Assembly (NCBI RefSeq): GCF_900269665.1
Contig: NZ_LT985361.1
Coordinates: forward strand, 8,538,174 to 8,602,173
From: Nocardia suismassiliense
Lineage (GTDB): Bacteria; Actinomycetota; Actinomycetes; Mycobacteriales; Mycobacteriaceae
DNA: 64,000 nucleotides
Direction of reading: 5' to 3'
Every line of letters starts with the position of its first letter. The first letter of the stretch is position 1. A program made the position numbers and the translations under genes. Under the pieces are notes generated by a model that did not search any database, was not told where the DNA came from, and saw nothing but the letters and a program-made list of their open reading frames with translations. Positions 8,299 to 17,318 of the stretch are shown in pieces.

Positions 8299-9802
8299 AT
8301 GGTGGCATCGACAGATATCCAGACCGCCGACGGAGTCGTGCGCGGTCGTCGTGGCCGCCGCGTGCTGCGCTGGCGGTCCCTGCCCTACGCGGCCGCGCCG
8401 GTGGGCGACTTGCGTTTTCGGGCACCGCAGCCGGTCACGCCGTGGACCGGGGTGCGCGAGTGCACCGAGTTCGGGTTCGCGGCGATGCAGCATCGGGCGG
8501 GCGCGCGGATCGGGCCGCGCCGATACCAGCCGACCCACGAGGACTCGCTGACACTGAATGTCACCGTGCCCGCGACGCCGTCGGAGCGGCCGCGGCCGGT
8601 GCTGGTGTTCGTCCACGGCGGTGGCTACCTCACCGGCACCTCGGCTCTCGGTTTGTACTCCGGCGGGCGGCTCGCGGTGCGCGGCGACGCCGTGCTGGTC
8701 TCGCTGAACTACCGGCTCGGCGCGTTCGGCTATGTCGATTTCGGTGAATTCGCCACGCCGGAGCACCCTTTCGAGTCGAACCTGGGTTTGCGCGATCAGG
8801 TCGCCGCGCTGGAGTGGGTGCACACCAATATCGCCGCGTTCGGCGGCGATCCCGGCAACGTGACCATCTTCGGCGAATCCGCCGGCGCCCATGCCGTGCT
8901 CAGCCTGCTCGCCGCGCCTGCCGCCAAAGGCCTTTTCCACCAGGCGATTTCGCAGAGCCCGCCGGCCGACTGGGCGATGACCGCCGACGACGCCCGCCGC
9001 TTCGCCCGCCGCTGTGTCGAAGCGCTGGGTGCGACACCGGACCGGGCCGCCGAGGCGCTACGCACCGCGAGCGCCAACGACATTCGGCGCGCGGTCGACC
9101 GCACCAGCAATCGGGTCCTGCGCGAACGCCGCGGCCTGTTCCCCGTCGCCCCGACGGTCGACGGGGTCGTTCTCCCGCAGTCCCCGATCGATGCGATCAC
9201 CGACGGCAACGCCCATCGCGTACCGCTGATCATCGGCACGAACCGGGACGAAGGCACCCTGTTCGCGAAGTTCGCGGATTCGCTGCCGACCACCCCCGAC
9301 CGGCTGCGCGCCGCACTGGGCGACGACGGCCGAATCCCGGATCGCCGCCGCCTATCCCGGCTACCCGAACGCCAAGGCGGCTGTGCGCGCGGGCGGCGAC
9401 TTCGTCTTCTGGCGCCCCTCGGTCACGGTCATGGCGGGGCATAGCCGCCACACCCCCACTTACGCCTACCGCTACGACTTCGCCCCGCGCTCCCTGCAAC
9501 TGGCGGGCTTGGGCGCCACCCACGCCTCCGACCTGATCCCGGTCTTCGGCGGCGGCGATACCCCCTTCGGTCGCGCCATCACCGCGGCGGGCGGGCGTCG
9601 TGGCCTCCAGTCCGTCACCGACCAATTCCAGGACAACTGGCTCGCCTTCGCCCGCACCGGTGCGCCGCTGCCGTCCTGGCCGCCCTACACCGAAGCTCGC
9701 CGCACCACCTTGATCATCGACTCGCCCACCCGCCTGGAGCACGACCCGGACAAGGCCAAACGGCTTGCCTGGGAAGGTGTCCGGGTGCCGACGCTGACCT
9801 GA
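8299..9802 (+). pseudogene. type-B carboxylesterase/lipase, frameshifted near 9320-9340
   Basis: The first frame (from ATG 8299) encodes the N-terminal two thirds of a carboxylesterase. It includes the oxyanion loop FVHGGGYLTG, the nucleophile elbow GESAGAH (Ser194) and GTNRDEGTLF with the likely triad acid Glu318. After about residue 340 the homology jumps to the next frame, where IAAAYPGYPNAK and GGDFVFWRPSV continue to a stop at 9800-9802. The catalytic His lies in that second part (GATHASDL, codon 9521-9523). The first frame instead runs into a short unrelated tail ending at 9444. A single extra base, or two missing bases, between about 9230 and 9340 explains this. It may be a real inactivating mutation or a sequencing error. 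If intact it would hydrolyse esters of about 500 residues' family length. Confidence 0.8.
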
Positions 9803-9806
9803 GCGG

Positions 9807-10676
9807 TTACTTGAGCAGCCGCGACATGCGCCGGTCGGCGAGGACCTTGCCGCCGGTCTGACAGGTCGGGCAGTACTGGAACGAGCGCTCGGCGTAGGAC
9901 ACCTCGCGCACCGTATCGCCGCAGACCGGGCAGGGCATACCGGTACGCGCGTGTACCTGCATGCCGGAACGCTTCTCGCCCTTGAGGCGGGCGGCATCCT
10001 GGCCGACCGAGCGCTGCACGGCGTCGGTCAGCACCGCGCGCATGGCCGCGTACAGCTCGCTGACCTTGTCCGCCGCAAGGGTTTTGGTGTTGGCGAACGG
10101 CGAGATCCGTGCGGTGTGCAGGATTTCGTCGGAGTAGGCGTTGCCGACGCCCGCCAGCAGGGTCTGATCGACTATCGCGGTCTTGATCCGCTGCGAGGTG
10201 CCGCGCAGGATTTCGGTGAACTGCTCCTCGGTCACCTCGAGCGCGTCGGGCCCGAGCCGGGCGATACCGGGCACCAGCTTCGGGTTGTCTACGATGTAGA
10301 CCGCGAGCCGTTTCTTGGTCCCCGCCTCGGTGAGATCGATGGCGGGTGTCGCGCCCTCGGGGGTGAAGAAGTGCACCCGCAGCGCCAGCGGACTCTTACC
10401 GCCCGGCTTCGGCGGCGTCTGACTCGGTTCGTCGATCCACCGCAGCCAGCCACCGCGGGACAGGTGGGTGATCAGCCACAACCCGTCGCAGTCCATTCCC
10501 AGAAACTTGCCCCAGCGCCCCGCGCCGGTCACGTCCCGGCCGGACAGTGCGGTCACCGGCGGGTCGAACGTCTTCACGGCACTCAGCGCCGCGACATCCA
10601 CACGCCCCACCACGGCGCCGACCGCATGCTCCCGCAGAAACTGCGCCAGCGCCTCCACTTCAGGTAGTTCGGGCAC
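9807..10676 (-). CDS. Fpg/Nei-family DNA glycosylase/AP lyase
   Basis: 289-residue base-excision repair enzyme. The GTG start ending at 10676 gives the family N-terminus MPELPEVE, where the residue after Met is the catalytic proline and the next is the catalytic Glu. A helix-two-turn-helix segment (LLAGVGNAYSDEILH) lies near residue 172. The C-terminal zinc finger has CPVC and CPTC around residues 244-268. It removes oxidised bases such as 8-oxoguanine or oxidised pyrimidines; which subfamily is not certain, so no symbol is given. It lies 40 nt behind cobF on the same strand but has its own -10 box directly before the start. It is tail-to-tail with the carboxylesterase (4-nt gap). Confidence 0.9.
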   Translation of the reverse strand: MPELPEVEALAQFLREHAVGAVVGRVDVAALSAVKTFDPPVTALSGRDVTGAGRWGKFLGMDCDGLWLITHLSRGGWLRWIDEPSQTPPKPGGKSPLALRVHFFTPEGATPAIDLTEAGTKKRLAVYIVDNPKLVPGIARLGPDALEVTEEQFTEILRGTSQRIKTAIVDQTLLAGVGNAYSDEILHTARISPFANTKTLAADKVSELYAAMRAVLTDAVQRSVGQDAARLKGEKRSGMQVHARTGMPCPVCGDTVREVSYAERSFQYCPTCQTGGKVLADRRMSRLLK

Positions 10677-10682
10677 ACGCCC

Positions 10683-10688
10683 AGGCTA
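10683..10688 (-). promoter_or_regulatory. -10 box TAGCCT (minus strand), probable leaderless promoter of the glycosylase gene
   Basis: On the minus strand TAGCCT is followed by six bases and then the GTG start. Transcription would start at the initiation codon. No ribosome-binding site is visible. Confidence 0.45.
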
Positions 10689-10716
10689 CCGGCCCACACC
10701 GACAAGAGCAGGGCAG

Positions 10717-11454
10717 TCAGGTCCGGCGAAGCAGGTAGATGTCCATGATCCAGCCCTTCTCGGCCCGCAGCCCGGCGCGCCGGTCCACGATCTCCCGCTC
10801 CACCTCGCGCAGTGGGCCTTCGATGAGGATCTCGTCCGGCATGCCGAGGTAGGCGCCCCACCAGATGTGCACGTCCGCGCCGGGCACCTCGGTGAACGAG
10901 CAGTCGCCGTCCAGCATCACCACCGCCGCGTCGGCGAGCCCCTCCTCGCGCAGCCGCCGGCCGGTGGTGATGTGCACCGGCTCGCCGATGCCGTGCAGCA
11001 CCATGCGATGCCGCGCGGCCAGGGCCTGCACGCTGGTGACACCCGGAATCACCGTGTAGTCGAAGTGCACCGTGCCGCGCGCGAGCACCCGCTCGATCAT
11101 CCGCAGGGTGCTGTCGTACAGCGACGGATCACCCCACACCAGAATGCCGCCGACCCCATCGACCTGTGCGAACGCGTCTTCCAGTACGGCGGAGCGCCGC
11201 TCGTGCCAGTCCTCGACGACACCCCGATAGTCCGCCGGTGCCCGGTCCCGCGGCGGGGCCGCGATCTCCCCGATCCGGTACGGCCGATCCACGTGCTCGG
11301 TCAGGATCGCGGTCCGCACCTCGACCAGCTCGCGCTTCTCCGCACCCTTGCCGATGACGAAGAACACCTCGACCTGCCGCATGGCCTTGATGGCCTGCAC
11401 CGTCACCTGGTCGGGATCGCCGGCGCCGATGCCGATCACGTAGAGCTTGCGCAT
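10717..11454 (-). CDS. cobF: precorrin-6A synthase (deacetylating), CobF
   Basis: 245-residue SAM-dependent methylase of aerobic cobalamin synthesis. It acts on precorrin-5, adding a methyl group at C-1 and releasing acetate. The start [20 protein letters not shown] shows the tetrapyrrole methylase opening with its glycine-rich loop. [20 protein letters not shown] (about residue 96) and the [17 protein letters not shown] segment (about residue 126) are the conserved middle motifs. The C-terminal half matches CobF rather than CobI, CobJ or CobM in its [14 protein letters not shown] segment. No other cob gene is near, so it is a lone copy, as is often seen for cobF in this order. It is divergent from thyA (43 nt between starts). 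Confidence 0.88.
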   Translation of the reverse strand: MRKLYVIGIGAGDPDQVTVQAIKAMRQVEVFFVIGKGAEKRELVEVRTAILTEHVDRPYRIGEIAAPPRDRAPADYRGVVEDWHERRSAVLEDAFAQVDGVGGILVWGDPSLYDSTLRMIERVLARGTVHFDYTVIPGVTSVQALAARHRMVLHGIGEPVHITTGRRLREEGLADAAVVMLDGDCSFTEVPGADVHIWWGAYLGMPDEILIEGPLREVEREIVDRRAGLRAEKGWIMDIYLLRRT

Positions 11455-11483
11455 GCGCCGAGCTTGCCAGGCGGCGTTTCTAC

Positions 11484-11489
11484 TAGAGT
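11484..11489 (+). promoter_or_regulatory. -10 box TAGAGT, probable leaderless promoter of thyA
   Basis: TAGAGT ends 8 nt before the GTG at 11498. The spacing predicts a transcript start at or within 1-2 nt of the start codon. Confidence 0.45.
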
Positions 11490-11497
11490 TGGCAGCC

Positions 11498-12298
11498 GTG
11501 GCGACCGATACCCAGTACGAGGATCTGCTCCGGCTGGTGCTGGAGTCCGGCACGAAAAAGGCGGACCGCACCGGCACCGGCACGCGCAGCATTTTCGGCC
11601 ATCAGCTGCGCTATGACCTCTCGGCCGGCTTCCCGCTGATCACCACCAAAAAGGTGCATCTGAAGTCGATCGTCTACGAGTTGCTCTGGTTCCTCCGCGG
11701 CGAATCCAACGTGAAATGGCTGCAGGAGCACGGCGTCTCCATCTGGGACGAATGGGCCGACGCCAACGGCGAACTGGGCCCGGTCTACGGCGTGCAGTGG
11801 CGGTCCTGGCCGACGCCGGACGGCGTGCACGTCGACCAGATCTCCGAGGTGCTGCACACCCTGCGCACCAACCCGGATTCCCGGCGCATGCTCGTCTCCG
11901 CCTGGAACGTCTCCGAGCTGGACAAGATGGCGCTGGCCCCGTGCCACGCGTTCTTCCAGTTCTACGTGGCCGACGGCCGGCTGTCCTGCCAGCTGTATCA
12001 GCGCAGCGCCGACCTGTTCCTCGGCGTGCCGTTCAATATCGCCAGCTACGCGCTGCTCACCCAGATGGTCGCGCAGCAGACCGAGCTGGAGCTCGGCGAT
12101 TTCATCTGGACCGGCGGCGACTGCCACATCTATGACAACCATCTCGATCAAGTCCGCGAGCAGCTGACCCGCGAGCCGTTCCCGTTCCCCACGCTGCACC
12201 TGCGCCCCGCGCCGACGCTGTTCGACTACGCCTACGAGGACGTGGAAGTCGTCGGCTACCAGCATCATCCGGCCATCAAGGCACCCGTTGCGGTGTGA
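11498..12298 (+). CDS. thyA: thymidylate synthase ThyA
   Basis: 266 residues, the standard ThyA length, when the GTG at 11498 ([11 protein letters not shown]) is used; the open frame upstream is not conserved. It converts dUMP and methylene-tetrahydrofolate to dTMP and dihydrofolate. The nucleophile is Cys149 in [25 protein letters not shown] precedes it, and the dUMP-binding [17 protein letters not shown] and YDNHLDQV segments follow. Arg of the DRTGTGT loop is near residue 20. It is followed 66 nt later by dihydrofolate reductase, the enzyme that recycles its product, so the two form a natural folate-thymidylate operon as in mycobacteria. Confidence 0.97.
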   Translation: MATDTQYEDLLRLVLESGTKKADRTGTGTRSIFGHQLRYDLSAGFPLITTKKVHLKSIVYELLWFLRGESNVKWLQEHGVSIWDEWADANGELGPVYGVQWRSWPTPDGVHVDQISEVLHTLRTNPDSRRMLVSAWNVSELDKMALAPCHAFFQFYVADGRLSCQLYQRSADLFLGVPFNIASYALLTQMVAQQTELELGDFIWTGGDCHIYDNHLDQVREQLTREPFPFPTLHLRPAPTLFDYAYEDVEVVGYQHHPAIKAPVAV

Positions 12299-12364
12299 GC
12301 GGCCGGGCTCGACGGAAGCAGCTTCGGGTAACGGAGGAACAGTGAACACCGCATCGGACACAGC

Positions 12365-12865
12365 GTGACGCGCACCATCGGGTTGATCTGGGCGCAAACC
12401 CCCGACGGCGTGATCGGTTTCCAGAACTCCATCCCCTGGCGCGTGCCCGAGGACATGGCGAATTTCAAGTCGGTCACCATGGGACATCCGGTGGTGATGG
12501 GCAGGCGCACCTGGGATTCGCTGCCGCCGAAATTCCGTCCGCTGTCCGGGCGCCGCAACATCGTGGTGACCAGGCAGGCGGACTGGGCGGCCGAGGGCGC
12601 CGAGCGGGCCGGATCGGTGGCCGAGGCGCTCACATTGAGCGGGCAGGACACCGTGTGGATCGCCGGGGGTGGTGAGATCTACCGCGTCGCTATGGATTTC
12701 GCGACCGACCTGCTCGTCACCGAGGTGGACACCACCGTCGAAGGCGATGCGTACGCCCCCGCGATCGGACCCGAGTGGACCACCGACGACACCGAACCGT
12801 GGCACGACTCGACCTCCGGTCTGCGCTACCGGATCCGCCGCTACACCCGCCGCGAATCCGACTAG
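12365..12865 (+). CDS. dfrA: dihydrofolate reductase
   Basis: 166-residue NADPH-dependent enzyme that regenerates tetrahydrofolate from the dihydrofolate made by ThyA. GTG start at 12365 gives TRTIGLIWAQTPDGVIG. The motifs are typical: IPWRVPEDMANFKSVTMGHP with the folate-binding Asp after PWRVPE, VVMGRRTWDSLPPKFRPL for NADPH, and WIAGGGEIYRVAM for the second nucleotide loop. It is the likely target for trimethoprim in this organism; no resistance substitution can be judged by eye. It lies 66 nt behind thyA in the same direction. Confidence 0.95.
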   Translation: MTRTIGLIWAQTPDGVIGFQNSIPWRVPEDMANFKSVTMGHPVVMGRRTWDSLPPKFRPLSGRRNIVVTRQADWAAEGAERAGSVAEALTLSGQDTVWIAGGGEIYRVAMDFATDLLVTEVDTTVEGDAYAPAIGPEWTTDDTEPWHDSTSGLRYRIRRYTRRESD

Positions 12866-13013
12866 TCGGCAAACTCTCCGCATCGATCGTCGCGGCCGCA
12901 CGACACCGTTCGATCACAGAAGCCCCGGCCCGTGCAAACAGGTCTCGAGGCCACAGCCGGTCGGGCATACTCCTGAATAAGCGGGGCCGGGCCTTCGTCC
13001 GTCCGAGCCCCCG

Positions 13014-13042
13014 AGCCGGTGCGAACAGCCCCCGCACCGGCT
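13014..13042. terminator. hairpin between dfrA and the cupin gene
   Basis: A perfect 10-bp inverted repeat (AGCCGGTGCG and its complement) flanks a 9-nt loop. No T-run follows, so it is either an actinobacterial U-less terminator or a 5'-leader structure of the cupin gene, whose start is 25 nt further on. The 200-bp spacer 12866-13066 holds nothing else clear. Confidence 0.4.
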
Positions 13043-13066
13043 GTTGTCATTTGCGAAAGGCGGTCC

Positions 13067-13393
13067 ATGGACAAGAAATCGCTGACTGCGGTTGCTCGAC
13101 AACAACTCAAGATTGCGAGCACCGCCAGCAGCGGGCGTAGTTCGCAAACGATCTACGGTGGTCACGCGAATTCGCTGCGCCAGACGGTGGTCGGACTGAG
13201 CGCGGGCCAGAGCCTGGCCGAGCACGACAACGCGGGCGAGGCCACCCTCCTGGTGCTCAGCGGCACGCTGACCCTGATCAGCGGCAGCAACGAATGGAAG
13301 GGTTCGGCGGGCGACCTGCTCGTGGTGCCCAAGGCCAGGCACAGCGTGATGGCCGTGGACGACGTGGCCTTCCTGATGACGGTCGCGAAGTAG
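13067..13393 (+). CDS. small cupin-domain protein
   Basis: 108-residue single-domain cupin. The ATG at 13067 follows GAAAGG. The barrel is recognised from QTVVGLSAGQSLAEHDNAGEATLLVLSG, where His and Glu of the first cupin motif are found, and from GDLLVVPKARHSVMAVDD, where the His of the second motif lies. These would bind one metal ion. Single-domain cupins of this kind include dioxygenase-like, sugar-binding and sensor proteins, so no activity can be assigned. It has no signal peptide. The gene precedes the DyP-encapsulin operon by 60 nt but the latter has its own -10 box, so a functional link is not implied. Confidence 0.75.
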   Translation: MDKKSLTAVARQQLKIASTASSGRSSQTIYGGHANSLRQTVVGLSAGQSLAEHDNAGEATLLVLSGTLTLISGSNEWKGSAGDLLVVPKARHSVMAVDDVAFLMTVAK

Positions 13394-13440
13394 CAGCGGC
13401 GGTGGCCGTGCCACCTGGCCGGCGGGTCCGCTTCGGGCAC

Positions 13441-13446
13441 TAGGCT
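13441..13446 (+). promoter_or_regulatory. -10 box TAGGCT, probable leaderless promoter of the DyP-encapsulin operon
   Basis: TAGGCT is 7 nt before the ATG at 13454. The agreement with the usual leaderless spacing favours that ATG over the in-frame ATG at 13448. Confidence 0.45.
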
Positions 13447-13453
13447 GATGATC

Positions 13454-14473
13454 ATGAGTGAGCCGCAGCCGATCCTCGATGCGCTCACCCCGGCTGCGAT
13501 CTTCCTGGTCGCCACCATCGATGCGGGCGGCGAGGCTGTGGTCCGCGATACCCTCGCCGACGTGCAGGGTTTGCGCCGCTCGGTCGGGTTCCGGATCCCC
13601 GGTGCGGGCCTCACCTGTGTGGCCGCGATCGGCTCGGCGGCGTGGGACCGGCTCTTCGCCGGACCACGGCCCGCCGAGCTGCACGAATTCCCCGGTTACG
13701 TGGGCAAGCACCATCGGGCCCCGGCGACACCAGGCGATCTGCTGTTCCACATTCGGGCGGAGAATCAGGACGCCTGCTTCGAGCTGGCCATGACCATCGG
13801 CGACCGGCTGGCGGGCGCGGCCACCATCGTGGACGAGACCGTCGGGTTCCGCTACTTCGAGCAGCGCGATCTGCTCGGCTTCGTCGACGGCACCGAGAAT
13901 CCGGAGGGCAAGTCCGCCTACGCGGCCGCGCTGGTCGGCGACGAGGACCCCGAGTTCCGGGACGGCAGTTACGTGATCGTGCAGAAGTACCTGCATCCGC
14001 TGGCGGATTGGCGGGCGTTGTCGATCGAGGAGCAGGAGAAGGTGATCGGGCGCACCAAGCTCGACGATTTCGAGCTGTCCGACGCCGACAAGCCCGCCGA
14101 CTCGCACGTCGCGGTGAACACCATCGTGGACGCCGACGGCACCGAGCGCGAGATCCTGCGCGCCAACATGCCGTTCGGCAGCGTCAAGGACGGCGAATTC
14201 GGTACGTACTACGTCGCTTACGCGGCCACCCCGAGCGTCACCGAGTTGATGCTCACCCGGATGTTCGTCGGCACCGAGGAGGCGGCCTACGACCGTCTGC
14301 TCGATTTCTCCATCGCGGTCACCGGCACCTCGTTCTTCGCACCGTCGCTCGACTTCTTCGATGAGCTTCCCCCGCCACCGGCGGACGCCGGGACGGCGGA
14401 AAACGTGCAGCCCAACGACATCGGCTCGGGCTCACTCGGTATCGGCACGTTGAAAAGGAGCAGGCAGGCATGA
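13454..14473 (+). CDS. DyP-type haem peroxidase with encapsulin-targeting tail
   Basis: 339-residue dye-decolorising peroxidase of the DypB type. The distal haem motif is GFVDGTENPEG with Asp145, and the proximal haem ligand is His218 in DSHVAVNTI. RANMPFG near residue 235 holds the conserved distal Arg. It oxidises phenolic compounds with hydrogen peroxide. The last residues (about 326-339) read GSLGIGTLKRSRQA after a Pro/Ala-rich flexible linker. That is the known cargo-loading peptide type that carries DyP into encapsulin shells. The stop overlaps the start of the encapsulin gene by 4 nt (ATGA). No secretion signal is present, so the enzyme works in the cytosol inside the compartment. Confidence 0.95.
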   Translation: MSEPQPILDALTPAAIFLVATIDAGGEAVVRDTLADVQGLRRSVGFRIPGAGLTCVAAIGSAAWDRLFAGPRPAELHEFPGYVGKHHRAPATPGDLLFHIRAENQDACFELAMTIGDRLAGAATIVDETVGFRYFEQRDLLGFVDGTENPEGKSAYAAALVGDEDPEFRDGSYVIVQKYLHPLADWRALSIEEQEKVIGRTKLDDFELSDADKPADSHVAVNTIVDADGTEREILRANMPFGSVKDGEFGTYYVAYAATPSVTELMLTRMFVGTEEAAYDRLLDFSIAVTGTSFFAPSLDFFDELPPPPADAGTAENVQPNDIGSGSLGIGTLKRSRQA

Positions 14474-15270
14474 ACAACCTCTATCGCGAACTCGCGCCGA
14501 TCACCGCCGAGGCATGGTCGGCGATCGAGGAAGAGGCGACGCGCACCTTCAAGCGGCACATCGCCGGGCGCCGCGTCGTCGACCTGTCCGGACCGCACGG
14601 CCTCGACTACGCCGCGGTCGGCACCGGCCACACCACCCCGATCAGCGCGCCGGACGAGGGCGTGCAGGCCAGGCAGCGGGTGGTCGCGCCGCTGGTCGAG
14701 CTGCGGGTGCCGTTCCGGCTGTCCCGCGAGGAGCTCGACAACGTCGAGCGCGGCGCGATGGACACCGATCTGGATCCGGTGAAAGACGCCGCGAAGAAGA
14801 TCGCGTTCGCCGAGGACCGGGCGATCTTCGAGGGCTATCCGGCCGCGAATATCACCGGCATCCGGGCGAGTTCGACCAATCAGGCGATCGCACTGCCGAG
14901 TGATCCCCGGCTGGTGCCGGAGTCGGTCACCCAGGCGCTCACCGCGCTGCGGCTGGCCGGCGTCGACGGGCCGTACTCGGTGCTGCTGAGCGCGGACCTG
15001 TTCACGGCGGTGAGCGAGACCTCCGATCACGGGCACCCGATCCGCACGCACATCGAGCGGCTCATCCCGGACGGCGAGATCATCTGGGCGCCCGCCATCG
15101 ACGGCGCGTTCGTGCTGACCACCCGCGGCGGCGACTACGACCTGCGCATCGGCCAGGACCTGTCGATCGGCTACCTCGCGCACGACACCGAGTCGGTGCA
15201 GCTGTACTTCCAGCAGAGCCTGACGTTCCTGGTGTACACCGCCGAGGCCGGGGTCGCCCTCGAAGCCTGA
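14470..15270 (+). CDS. encapsulin shell protein (family 1)
   Basis: 266-residue HK97-fold nanocompartment protein, normal length. It begins MNNLYRELAPITAEAWSAIE, the signature N-terminal arm of family 1 encapsulins. GRRVVDLSGPHGLDYAAVGTG and the FAEDRAIFEGYPAANITGI segment follow. The C-terminal QLYFQQSLTFLVYTAEAGVAL completes the A-domain. Such shells of 60 subunits package the enzyme bearing the targeting peptide, here the upstream DyP peroxidase. The pair is translated in an overlapping ATGA arrangement, and an AAAAGGAG ribosome-binding site lies in the end of the peroxidase gene (14454-14461). It probably helps against oxidative stress, as described for mycobacterial and rhodococcal homologues. 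Confidence 0.96.
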   Translation: MNNLYRELAPITAEAWSAIEEEATRTFKRHIAGRRVVDLSGPHGLDYAAVGTGHTTPISAPDEGVQARQRVVAPLVELRVPFRLSREELDNVERGAMDTDLDPVKDAAKKIAFAEDRAIFEGYPAANITGIRASSTNQAIALPSDPRLVPESVTQALTALRLAGVDGPYSVLLSADLFTAVSETSDHGHPIRTHIERLIPDGEIIWAPAIDGAFVLTTRGGDYDLRIGQDLSIGYLAHDTESVQLYFQQSLTFLVYTAEAGVALEA

Positions 15271-15281
15271 GACTTGCCCGT

Positions 15282-15320
15282 GTGCTGCGGCACGACGCGC
15301 GGTAGCGTGTGCCGCAGCAC
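15282..15320. terminator. hairpin after the encapsulin gene
   Basis: GTGCTGCGGCAC (15282-15293) and its exact complement (15309-15320) enclose a 15-nt loop, 11 nt after the encapsulin stop. There is no T-run. It is the likely end of the DyP-encapsulin transcript. Confidence 0.5.
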
Positions 15321-15340
15321 GCCGGAAGTGGGTAGGTGAG

Positions 15341-15871
15341 ATGACGATGGTGCGGGCGGGTGTGGTGCCCACGCAGCGTGCGGCGCTCTACAGTTCCCTC
15401 GGGATCCTGGTGACCGTCGTACTGTGCACGGCCGTGATCGGCCTGTTCGGGGTGAACCGGGTATTCACCGGCTTACTGGCCGGTGCCGTGGCGGGGATTG
15501 CCGGGGTGGCGGCGCTGTTCGCCAGGGACGCCGTCGTGCTCACCGAGCGGGGGATCTACCGGCGCACCCCGTGGACCGAGGCCAGCATCGACTGGGACCG
15601 CGTGGTCGCCGGGCGCTTCACGCTGGACGAGCGGTCCCGCTGGTCGCTGGCGCTCGACCTGATCGGCGGCGACGAACAGCACGGCGAGCTGGTGCTGCTG
15701 TCCATTCCGCCGGTGCTGCGCCCGGTGTCCGGCGCCTACGACCTCCGCAAACGCGAGCAGGTGAACGAGATCCGGGCCCTGCTGCGGCGCAAGCGCATAC
15801 CGGTGACGGTGCTGCCGGAGATCGCAGGCGCGTTGCAAGAGCACTGGCAGATCGCGCCGCCTACCCGCTGA
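15341..15871 (+). CDS. membrane protein with two transmembrane helices and PH-like domain
   Basis: 176 residues; the ATG at 15341 follows AGGTGAG. Residues about 13-60 make two adjacent hydrophobic helices ([20 protein letters not shown] and [20 protein letters not shown]). After this comes a short beta-rich domain with [21 protein letters not shown], typical of the bacterial PH (bPH) domains found in many actinobacterial membrane proteins. The domain probably faces the cytosol. Function is unknown; related proteins are annotated only as PH domain-containing. It lies between the encapsulin terminator and the TerD-like gene, which appears to have its own leaderless promoter. Confidence 0.75.
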   Translation: MTMVRAGVVPTQRAALYSSLGILVTVVLCTAVIGLFGVNRVFTGLLAGAVAGIAGVAALFARDAVVLTERGIYRRTPWTEASIDWDRVVAGRFTLDERSRWSLALDLIGGDEQHGELVLLSIPPVLRPVSGAYDLRKREQVNEIRALLRRKRIPVTVLPEIAGALQEHWQIAPPTR

Positions 15872-15898
15872 CCAGGAACGGCCGCGGCCCGTTTCGGA

Positions 15899-15904
15899 TA
15901 CGTT
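15899..15904 (+). promoter_or_regulatory. -10 box TACGTT, probable leaderless promoter of the TerD-like gene
   Basis: TACGTT is 7 nt upstream of the ATG at 15912. It starts 28 nt after the stop of the PH-domain gene. Confidence 0.45.
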
Positions 15905-15911
15905 GGCACCT

Positions 15912-17315
15912 ATGTCGATGACGAAGGGCTCGAACGTCCCGGTGCCCATGGCCGCCGTCCGGATCGAGCTCGGCTGGCAGAGCGGCCCCGGGGTGCCCGA
16001 CGCCGACGCCTCGGCGCTGCTGCTGGCCGCCGGAAAAGTGCGCAACGACAACGACTTCGTCTTCTACAACCAGCCCGCGCATCCGTCCGGCGCGGTCCGG
16101 CACGAGGGCAAGCAGCAGGGGCCGACGGTGCTCGACGTGCTGTCGGCCGACCTGGGCCGGGTCGAAGCGCAGATCGACACCATCGTCATCGCGGCCTCGG
16201 CGGACGGCGGCACCTTCGGCCAATTCCACGGCCTCTACGTCCGGCTGGTGGATCCGGGCAGCGGCGCGGAGGTGGCGCGGTTCGACAGCACCGGTGCGAC
16301 CACCGAGACCGCGTTCGTGCTCGGCGAGCTGTACCGGCGGCAGGGCGGGTGGAAGTTCCGTGCGGTCGGGCAGGGGTACGCCGCCGGATTGGCCGGTCTG
16401 GCCACGGATTTCGGGATCTCGGTGGACGACGCCCCGGCGACCCCGCCTGCCGCACCGCACCAGTTCACGCCGCCGCCACCGCCCGCCGCGCCGCCGCACC
16501 AGTTCACTGCGCCGCCACCACCGCCCGCGCCCGCTCCGCAGTACGCCCCGCCGCAACCGCAATTCACGCCGCCGCCCAACCCCTACGGCGCACCTCCGCA
16601 GGGCGGTATGCCGCCGAATACCGGTGCATCACCGAACTTTTCGTCGCACCCGACACCCCAGCAACCAGCCACCCCGGAGGCTGCGGTCAACCTCAGCAAG
16701 ATCTCGCTGACCAAGGACGCCCCCTCGATCTCGCTGACCAAGCAGGGCGCGACCGGCGGCGTGATGCGGATCAACCTGAACTGGTCCGGCAACACGGCCC
16801 CGGCGCGGCGCGGTTTCGGCAAGCGCAAGGCAGGCCTCGACCTGGACCTGTGCTGCTTCTGGGAGCTGACCGACGGGACGAAGGGCTCCATCGGCCCGCT
16901 CGACGGCTTCGGCTCGCTGCATCAGGCGCCCTACATCCTGCTCGACAAGGACGATCGCACCGGCGCGGTCGCAGCGGGCGAAAACCTCGACATCAACCTC
17001 GACCACACCGCGAAGTTCCGCCGGATCCTGGTGTTCGCCTCGCTGTACGAGGGCACCGATGATTTCCGCGGTGTCGAGGCGACCGCCACGCTCTACCCGG
17101 TCGGCTCGCCGCCGATCGAGATGTCGGTGAGCGGGTGCACCGACAACTCACGGGAGATGGTGCTCGCGCTGATCGAGAACATCAACGGAGAGTTCGTGGT
17201 TCAGCGTCAAGGCGTGTTCGTCCGGCCGCCCGCCCGGCGCCCACTCTGGGGAAAGATGGAGGTCGACAAGGCCTACCGCTGGGGTCTCGAGTGGGGACGC
17301 AGCGCCGGGAAGTAG
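15912..17315 (+). CDS. double TerD-domain protein with proline-rich linker
   Basis: 467-residue protein. The first TerD-like domain (residues about 1-172) starts [20 protein letters not shown] and contains [20 protein letters not shown] and VFYNQ, followed by the acidic calcium-site type VIAASADGG. The second (about 258-465) has [24 protein letters not shown] and ENLDINLD. Between them residues about 173-257 are nearly all Pro, Ala, Gln, Phe and Thr, with repeated HQFTPPPPP-like units. TerD proteins bind calcium and belong to the tellurite-resistance/stress systems. The rest of a ter operon is absent here. The linker probably lets the two domains move freely or bind a partner. The first domain may be a diverged copy. 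Confidence 0.85.
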   Translation: MSMTKGSNVPVPMAAVRIELGWQSGPGVPDADASALLLAAGKVRNDNDFVFYNQPAHPSGAVRHEGKQQGPTVLDVLSADLGRVEAQIDTIVIAASADGGTFGQFHGLYVRLVDPGSGAEVARFDSTGATTETAFVLGELYRRQGGWKFRAVGQGYAAGLAGLATDFGISVDDAPATPPAAPHQFTPPPPPAAPPHQFTAPPPPPAPAPQYAPPQPQFTPPPNPYGAPPQGGMPPNTGASPNFSSHPTPQQPATPEAAVNLSKISLTKDAPSISLTKQGATGGVMRINLNWSGNTAPARRGFGKRKAGLDLDLCCFWELTDGTKGSIGPLDGFGSLHQAPYILLDKDDRTGAVAAGENLDINLDHTAKFRRILVFASLYEGTDDFRGVEATATLYPVGSPPIEMSVSGCTDNSREMVLALIENINGEFVVQRQGVFVRPPARRPLWGKMEVDKAYRWGLEWGRSAGK

Positions 17316-17318
17316 GGC

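Noticed and set aside
12866-13066. Additional small gene between dfrA and the cupin gene
   Set aside because: The open frame there has no homology signs, no ribosome-binding site and spans the hairpin.
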